A stretch of DNA of 64,000 nt from contig JAFSAC010000016.1 in NCBI GenBank assembly GCA_017442265.1, forward strand, positions 1 through 64,000. The letters run 5' to 3'. The notes under the pieces are model-generated. The model was not told the DNA's origin. It searched no databases and saw only the letters and a program-made list of their open reading frames with translations. Position 1 is the stretch's first letter. Each line of letters begins with the position of its first letter. Below, one piece after another: positions 59,641 through 64,000 of the stretch. This stretch comes from Clostridia bacterium (GTDB lineage Bacteria > Bacillota > Clostridia > Oscillospirales > Acutalibacteraceae). The translations under genes were made by a program, and so were the position numbers.

Positions 59641-60890
59641 ACCTGCCGTCCTTTCAGCAGGGACAGCATCCCTTTTGCCGCGACAGCTGCGCCGGAAAAG
59701 GCGAATTGCAGGTTGAAGCCGCCGCAATCACCGTCCACGTCCAGCACCTCTCCGGCTAAAAATAAGCCGGGGACAAGGCGGGACTGTAGGGTGGTCGGCT
59801 CCACCTCGTTTGCCCGGATACCGCCGGCGGTGACCTGTGCACCGCCAAAGCCGTTGGTCCCGGTGACCGGGAATACCCAGTTTTTCATCTGACCGGCCAG
59901 TTGTTTTAAATCACGGTCGGTAAGGTCGGTTACGGGGGCATTCGGCGATTTCCCGATCGAACGGAGCAGGGTCTGTCCCACCCGCTTATTGAGAAAGCCG
60001 GTTAAAAAGTTTTCGCAGGTGCGCCCGGGAAGGGATGTCCGTCGTTTCAGCAGGGTAAAAAGTTCTTGCTCCTCCCGCTCGGGGAAAAGGTCAAGAATCG
60101 CCACACAATCCTCCCGCTTTTGCCGTTCCCAATCGGCGGCAACCCGGGACACCTGCATCGCGGCCGGACCGGATATACCGTAGTCGGTGAAAAGGATCTC
60201 GCCCGTTTCCGCTTTGACTTCCCGGTCGGTTTTGACCGAAATGCGGGCATCTACCCGGATCCCCTTCATCGAACGGACGAAGGTGGTGTCGGTGCGAAGC
60301 TGAACGATCGAGGGGAAAAGCGGGGTGCGGGTATGCCCAAGATCGGTGAGGAGAGCATAGCCGTCACTACTCCCGCCAAGTGAAGGCGCCGCCGCCCCGC
60401 CGGGGGCGAGCAACACCGTTTTCGCCTTTACCTCCCCGGTGGAGGTAGAAAGGAGAAAGCCGTCTTTTCCCTTTTTGATGCCCAAGACGGCGGTGTCACA
60501 CCGTTCCTCCACCCCGCGTGCGGACAGCTCCAGCCGCAGACAATCTAAGACGGCGGAGGCCTGCTCGCTTACGGGATAGCATTTGCCGTCCGGGCGGGTG
60601 GTGCATTCGAGTCCCAGTGTTTCAAAAAAGGCGAGGGTATCTTCAGGGGAGAATTGGCTTAATACCGCTTTCGCCAGTTCCGGCGCGCCGTGATACCGCG
60701 CGGGAGCGGCGTGAATATTCGAGATGTTGCAGGTGCCGTTGCCGGTAGCGAGCAGTTTTTTACCCACCCGCGGCTGTTTTTCCAGTAACAGCACCGAACC
60801 GGCATTTTTCAGTTCCCGCGCCAAAAACACGGCGGCGGTGAGTCCGGCGGCGCCGCCGCCCACGATCACAGCGGAATAGCAAGTCATCAT
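59637..60890 (-). CDS. HI0933/YhiN-family flavoprotein
   Basis: A 417-residue NAD(P)/FAD-dependent protein of the HI0933 family, function not established. It opens with SAVIVGGGAAGLTAAVFLA, then LEKQPRVGKKLLATGNGTCNISN, typical of the family, and ends with GEVLDVDGDCGGFNLQFAFSGAAVAAKG. The first of two ATGs follows GGAG. It lies 16 bp after recG and is coupled to the next flavoprotein gene. Confidence 0.9.
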   Translation of the reverse strand: MMTCYSAVIVGGGAAGLTAAVFLARELKNAGSVLLLEKQPRVGKKLLATGNGTCNISNIHAAPARYHGAPELAKAVLSQFSPEDTLAFFETLGLECTTRPDGKCYPVSEQASAVLDCLRLELSARGVEERCDTAVLGIKKGKDGFLLSTSTGEVKAKTVLLAPGGAAAPSLGGSSDGYALLTDLGHTRTPLFPSIVQLRTDTTFVRSMKGIRVDARISVKTDREVKAETGEILFTDYGISGPAAMQVSRVAADWERQKREDCVAILDLFPEREEQELFTLLKRRTSLPGRTCENFLTGFLNKRVGQTLLRSIGKSPNAPVTDLTDRDLKQLAGQMKNWVFPVTGTNGFGGAQVTAGGIRANEVEPTTLQSRLVPGLFLAGEVLDVDGDCGGFNLQFAFSGAAVAAKGMLSLLKGRQV

Positions 60891-60906
60891 TTATACTCCG
60901 TTCTGG

Positions 60907-62958
60907 TTAGTTGTTGATGTTGTTTTCGTTCACGGTGAAGAGGGCTTTTACCGCCTCTTTCATCCCGTGATGACCGGGGAAAGAAAGGGTGGGGTCGGTG
61001 GCAATGATGTCGTTCACCGCCTCCCCGGTTTCTTTCAGGGTGGTCATATCCCGCAGGAGATTGGCAAGCTTCATCTGCGGCAAACCGTGTTGTTTCAGCC
61101 CGAAGAAATCGCCCGGGCCACGCATTTTCAGGTCCTCTTCGGCGATCTCAAATCCATCGGCGGTCCGGCACATGGTTTTCAGCCGGTTGATCGCATCGGG
61201 ACTTTCGGTATCCGAAATGAGGACACAGGTGGAGGCATCACGTCCTCGCCCGACCCGGCCACGCAACTGGTGTAATTGCGCCAATCCGAACCGGTCGGCG
61301 TTTTCGATCACCATAAGCACCGCATTCGGCACGTCCACCCCCACTTCAATCACGACGGTGGAGATGAGTACCGAGATCTTTCCTTCGGAAAACGCTTGCA
61401 TCACCGCATCCTTCTCCCGCCCGGACATCTGTCCGTGCAAAAGGCCGGTGGAAATTCCTTTGAGAGCGCCGTCTTTCAGTTTTTTATAGTAAGCGGTAGC
61501 GGAGACGAGCTCTTTATCCGGCTCCTCCTTATCGCCCACGAGAGGGCAGACGATATACGCCTGTTTCCCGGCATCTACGTGCCGGCGGATGAAGGTGTAC
61601 ACCCGTTCCCGCTTGCCGGTATCCACCGCATAGGTGGCGATCGGTTGCCGTCCGGGCGGCAGTTCGTCTAAAACCGACACATCGAGATCGCCGTACAGCA
61701 TTAGTGCGAGCGTGCGGGGAATGGGGGTCGCCGACATCACCAGCAGATGCGGGTGGGTGCCTTTCATGGCGAGTGCCGACCGTTGGGCCACCCCAAACCG
61801 GTGCTGTTCGTCGGTGATGACCAGTCCGAGGTTGTGGAAATGTACTTTATCGGATAACAGTGCGTGGGTGCCGACCGCAATCAGCGCCTCGCCGCTTTCC
61901 AGTTTTTGTAACGCCGCCCGTTTTTGAGCCGCCGGGAGGGAGGCGGTGAGCAGCACGATAGGGAACCGCTCGCCGAGCAGTTTTTGGAGGGATAGAATAT
62001 GCTGGCGCGCCAAAATTTCGGTCGGCGCCATAAAAGCGGTCTGCATACCGTTTTTGGCGGCGGAAAACATAAGGCCTGCCGCCACCGCGGTCTTGCCGCT
62101 GCCGACGTCCCCTTGGATGAGCCGGGACATCGGGAACTCCCGTTTCATATCCCGTACCCCGTCAATGATTGCCCGCCGCTGAGCGCCGGTCAGGGTGAAG
62201 GGGAGGGAGGCGATAAATTCGGCGGTATGATCCTGCCGGAGGATAGCCCCGGTGTGCGACCGGGCGCGGGTTTTCATCTGGGACAACCCCAGACGGAACA
62301 AAAACAGTTCGTCAAAGATCAGCCGCCGCCGGGCGATGTGAAGCGCCTCTCCGTCTTTGGGAAAATGAATGTTTTGGAGCGCATACCGGGTGGTGCACAG
62401 GTGGTATTTTTTTCGGATCTCGCCGGGCAACCATTCCTCCTCCAAAAGCGGGTCGATATCATTTAGCAACTGCTTTACCGCCGCCGCGATCGCTTTGGAG
62501 GGGAGTCCCGCCGTTTGCGGATAGATCGGGTGAATACTCATATTGGCGCCCGAAAGATCGATCTGCGGGGCGGACATTTCAAAGCTGTTCCCCCGGCGGG
62601 TGACCGAGCCGAAAAAGAGGTATTGCTCGCCTTTTCGGATCTGCCGGGCGGTGTAATTCGCGTTAAACAGGGTGACGGTCATCCCGGTTTCCCCGTCGCT
62701 TACCCGAAACCGAAAGAGGGTCATATTTTTGCGGATATACTGCGCTGTCGGTTCCTGCAAGACGGTGGCGAGAATACAGCAGTTCCCTTCGATCGGGGCT
62801 TCCCGGATCGGGGTGGGAGAGGACCAGTCCTCATAGGCACGGGGGTAAAGGTGCAGTAGGTCAGAGAGGGTAAAAACCCCGAGCTTTTGGTATAACGACA
62901 GCCGTTTGGCACCGATACCGCGTAGGCGGTCGATCGGTAAATCGAGGGACGAAACCAT
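60907..62958 (-). CDS. recG: ATP-dependent DNA helicase RecG
   Basis: Remodels stalled forks and Holliday junctions. The 683-residue protein has the N-terminal wedge/OB region (to about 150), motif I GDVGSGKTAVAAGLMF near 285, DEQHRFGVAQR (motif II), SATPIPRTLAL (motif III), and VGVDVPNAVLMVIENADRFGLAQLHQLRGRVGRG (motifs V-VI, listed here in pieces). The start at 62958 follows AAGGAGGTG. It is the first gene of a three-gene operon. Confidence 0.96.
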   Translation of the reverse strand: MVSSLDLPIDRLRGIGAKRLSLYQKLGVFTLSDLLHLYPRAYEDWSSPTPIREAPIEGNCCILATVLQEPTAQYIRKNMTLFRFRVSDGETGMTVTLFNANYTARQIRKGEQYLFFGSVTRRGNSFEMSAPQIDLSGANMSIHPIYPQTAGLPSKAIAAAVKQLLNDIDPLLEEEWLPGEIRKKYHLCTTRYALQNIHFPKDGEALHIARRRLIFDELFLFRLGLSQMKTRARSHTGAILRQDHTAEFIASLPFTLTGAQRRAIIDGVRDMKREFPMSRLIQGDVGSGKTAVAAGLMFSAAKNGMQTAFMAPTEILARQHILSLQKLLGERFPIVLLTASLPAAQKRAALQKLESGEALIAVGTHALLSDKVHFHNLGLVITDEQHRFGVAQRSALAMKGTHPHLLVMSATPIPRTLALMLYGDLDVSVLDELPPGRQPIATYAVDTGKRERVYTFIRRHVDAGKQAYIVCPLVGDKEEPDKELVSATAYYKKLKDGALKGISTGLLHGQMSGREKDAVMQAFSEGKISVLISTVVIEVGVDVPNAVLMVIENADRFGLAQLHQLRGRVGRGRDASTCVLISDTESPDAINRLKTMCRTADGFEIAEEDLKMRGPGDFFGLKQHGLPQMKLANLLRDMTTLKETGEAVNDIIATDPTLSFPGHHGMKEAVKALFTVNENNINN

Positions 62959-62971
62959 ACTACACCTCCTT

Positions 62972-63021
62972 AGAAAAAAACGGCGCTCCTTAGGGGTGCG
63001 TACCCCAAGAGCGCCGTTTTG
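62972..63021 (-). terminator. Terminator of the ribonuclease Y gene
   Basis: AACGGCGCTC...GGGG pairs with CCCC...GAGCGCCGTT, then TTTTTTT on the minus strand, ending just before the recG ribosome site. Confidence 0.85.
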
Positions 63022-63037
63022 TTAAAGCCGTTGGCTT

Positions 63038-64000
63038 TTATTTCGCATAATCGATTGCACGATTCTCGCGGATCAGGTTCACCTTGATCTGACCGGGGTA
63101 ATCCATATTATCCTCGATCTTCTTCGCGATATCCCGCGCCAGAATGGTCATCTGATCGTCGCTGATCACGTCGGGACGAACCAGAATACGGATCTCGCGG
63201 CCCGCTTGAATAGCGAACGAATGCTCGACGCCGTTAAATTCATTCGCGATGGATTCCAGTTTTTCCAACCGCTTGATGTAGTTCTCCAGGTTCTCACGGC
63301 GAGCACCCGGACGGGCGGCGGAAATGGCATCGGCGGCCTGAACCAGGCACGCCACCACGGTGGTCGCTTCCACGTCGCCGTGGTGCGCCTGAATGGCGTG
63401 AACCACCGCTTCGCTTTCCTTGTACTTGCGGGCGATATCCACACCGATCTCCACGTGGGACCCTTCCACCTCGTGGTCCACCGACTTACCGATGTCATGC
63501 AACAGACCGGCACGGCGGGCAATGGTGGGATCCACTCCGAGTTCGCTGGCGATCATACCGGACAGGAACGCGACCTCCATAGAATGGTCGAGCACGTTCT
63601 GACCGTAACTGGTACGGTAATGCAGACGGCCGAGCAGCCGGACGATCTCCGGATGAATGCCGTGCATACCGGTTTCCAGCACCGCGCGTTCGCCCTCTGC
63701 TTTGATAGTGGCTTCCACCTCGCGGCGGGACTTTTCCACCATTTCCTCGATGCGGGCGGGGTGGATACGGCCGTCGGTGATCAGTCGCTCCAGCGACAGA
63801 CGGGCGATCTCCCGGCGAACCGGATCGAAACAAGAAAGGGTGATCGCTTCCGGGGTATCGTCGATGATGAGATCAACGCCGGTCAGCGTTTCGATCGCGC
63901 GGATATTACGACCCTCGCGGCCGATGATACGACCCTTCATTTCGTCGTTGGGCAGCGGCACCACCGACACGGTGGATTCAGCCACCTGATCGGCGGCGAC
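63038..64000 (-). CDS. rny: Ribonuclease Y, C-terminal part (runs off the window)
   Basis: The last 320 residues of the endoribonuclease that starts mRNA decay in Firmicutes. The KH domain reads [21 protein letters not shown] (in part), followed by [12 protein letters not shown], and the HD domain has [21 protein letters not shown] with the metal His-Asp. The frame stays open to base 64000, so the transmembrane anchor and coiled coil lie outside. An internal Met at 63985 is not the true start. Confidence 0.95.
   Translation of the reverse strand, partial: VAADQVAESTVSVVPLPNDEMKGRIIGREGRNIRAIETLTGVDLIIDDTPEAITLSCFDPVRREIARLSLERLITDGRIHPARIEEMVEKSRREVEATIKAEGERAVLETGMHGIHPEIVRLLGRLHYRTSYGQNVLDHSMEVAFLSGMIASELGVDPTIARRAGLLHDIGKSVDHEVEGSHVEIGVDIARKYKESEAVVHAIQAHHGDVEATTVVACLVQAADAISAARPGARRENLENYIKRLEKLESIANEFNGVEHSFAIQAGREIRILVRPDVISDDQMTILARDIAKKIEDNMDYPGQIKVNLIRENRAIDYAK

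Overview
The window is ordinary chromosome from an anaerobic, moderately GC-rich Firmicute, most likely a class Clostridia member of the Oscillospiraceae/Ruminococcaceae type. The markers are rubrerythrin, archaeal-type phosphoglycerate mutase, HprK, WhiA, AddAB, RqcH/NFACT, a DUF1858 protein, a DUF6472 protein and a THF riboswitch. Genes are packed in short operons, often with 1-11 nt overlaps. Convergent ends usually share a bidirectional hairpin terminator. I see no prophage, insertion sequence, CRISPR array or tRNA gene.

Layout. 1-2.6 kb: a long foldback element, an IscU/NifU scaffold gene, apgM, trmB. 2.7-4.7 kb (minus): folT-folC behind a THF riboswitch. 4.7-6.4 kb: DUF6472 protein, mtnN and a PHP phosphatase. 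6.5-9.5 kb (minus): an amino-sugar operon in which phosphoglucosamine mutase carries an N-terminal XRE DNA-binding domain, followed by a GlmU-like beta-helix protein and nagB. 9.8-11.2 kb (minus): degV-apt. 11.3-15.4 kb: rluA-type synthase, HAD phosphatase, gpsA, gluQ, rubrerythrin. 15.5-25.0 kb (minus): a Cys-rich membrane peptide and a nine-gene operon covering all shikimate steps plus the Phe and Tyr branches. 25.1-27.2 kb: DUF1643 protein and a MATE transporter.

27.3-36.6 kb: hprK-glcK-murB-rapZ-whiA-dnaE-pfkA, linking carbon-catabolite control, cell-wall precursor synthesis and replication; yvcK is missing between rapZ and whiA. 36.7-38.2 kb: a chain-length determinant/tyrosine-kinase pair without other capsule genes. 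38.3-42.6 kb: two M16-family proteins, lgt, folD. 42.6-45.9 kb: galK-galT divergent from an AraC regulator. 45.9-52.8 kb (minus): addB-addA, with addA cut by one in-frame TAG. 52.9-54.7 kb: a cyclase-family gene, a lone 5S rRNA gene converging on rnpB, and a DUF1858 protein. 54.8-58.0 kb: trmK, a Nif3-family gene, rqcH. 58.0-64.0 kb (minus): two flavoproteins, recG, and ribonuclease Y running off the right edge.

The strongest candidates for something new are the XRE-GlmM fusion and its possible operators, the amber codon that splits addA while creating a ribosome-binding site, the symmetric foldback element at the left edge, and a promoter-terminator unit that could make a tiny RNA beside rnpB. 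Many promoters use TTGCAT at -35 with exactly 17 bp to the -10 box. Start codons were chosen by eye from ribosome-binding-site spacing and are less certain than the stops.
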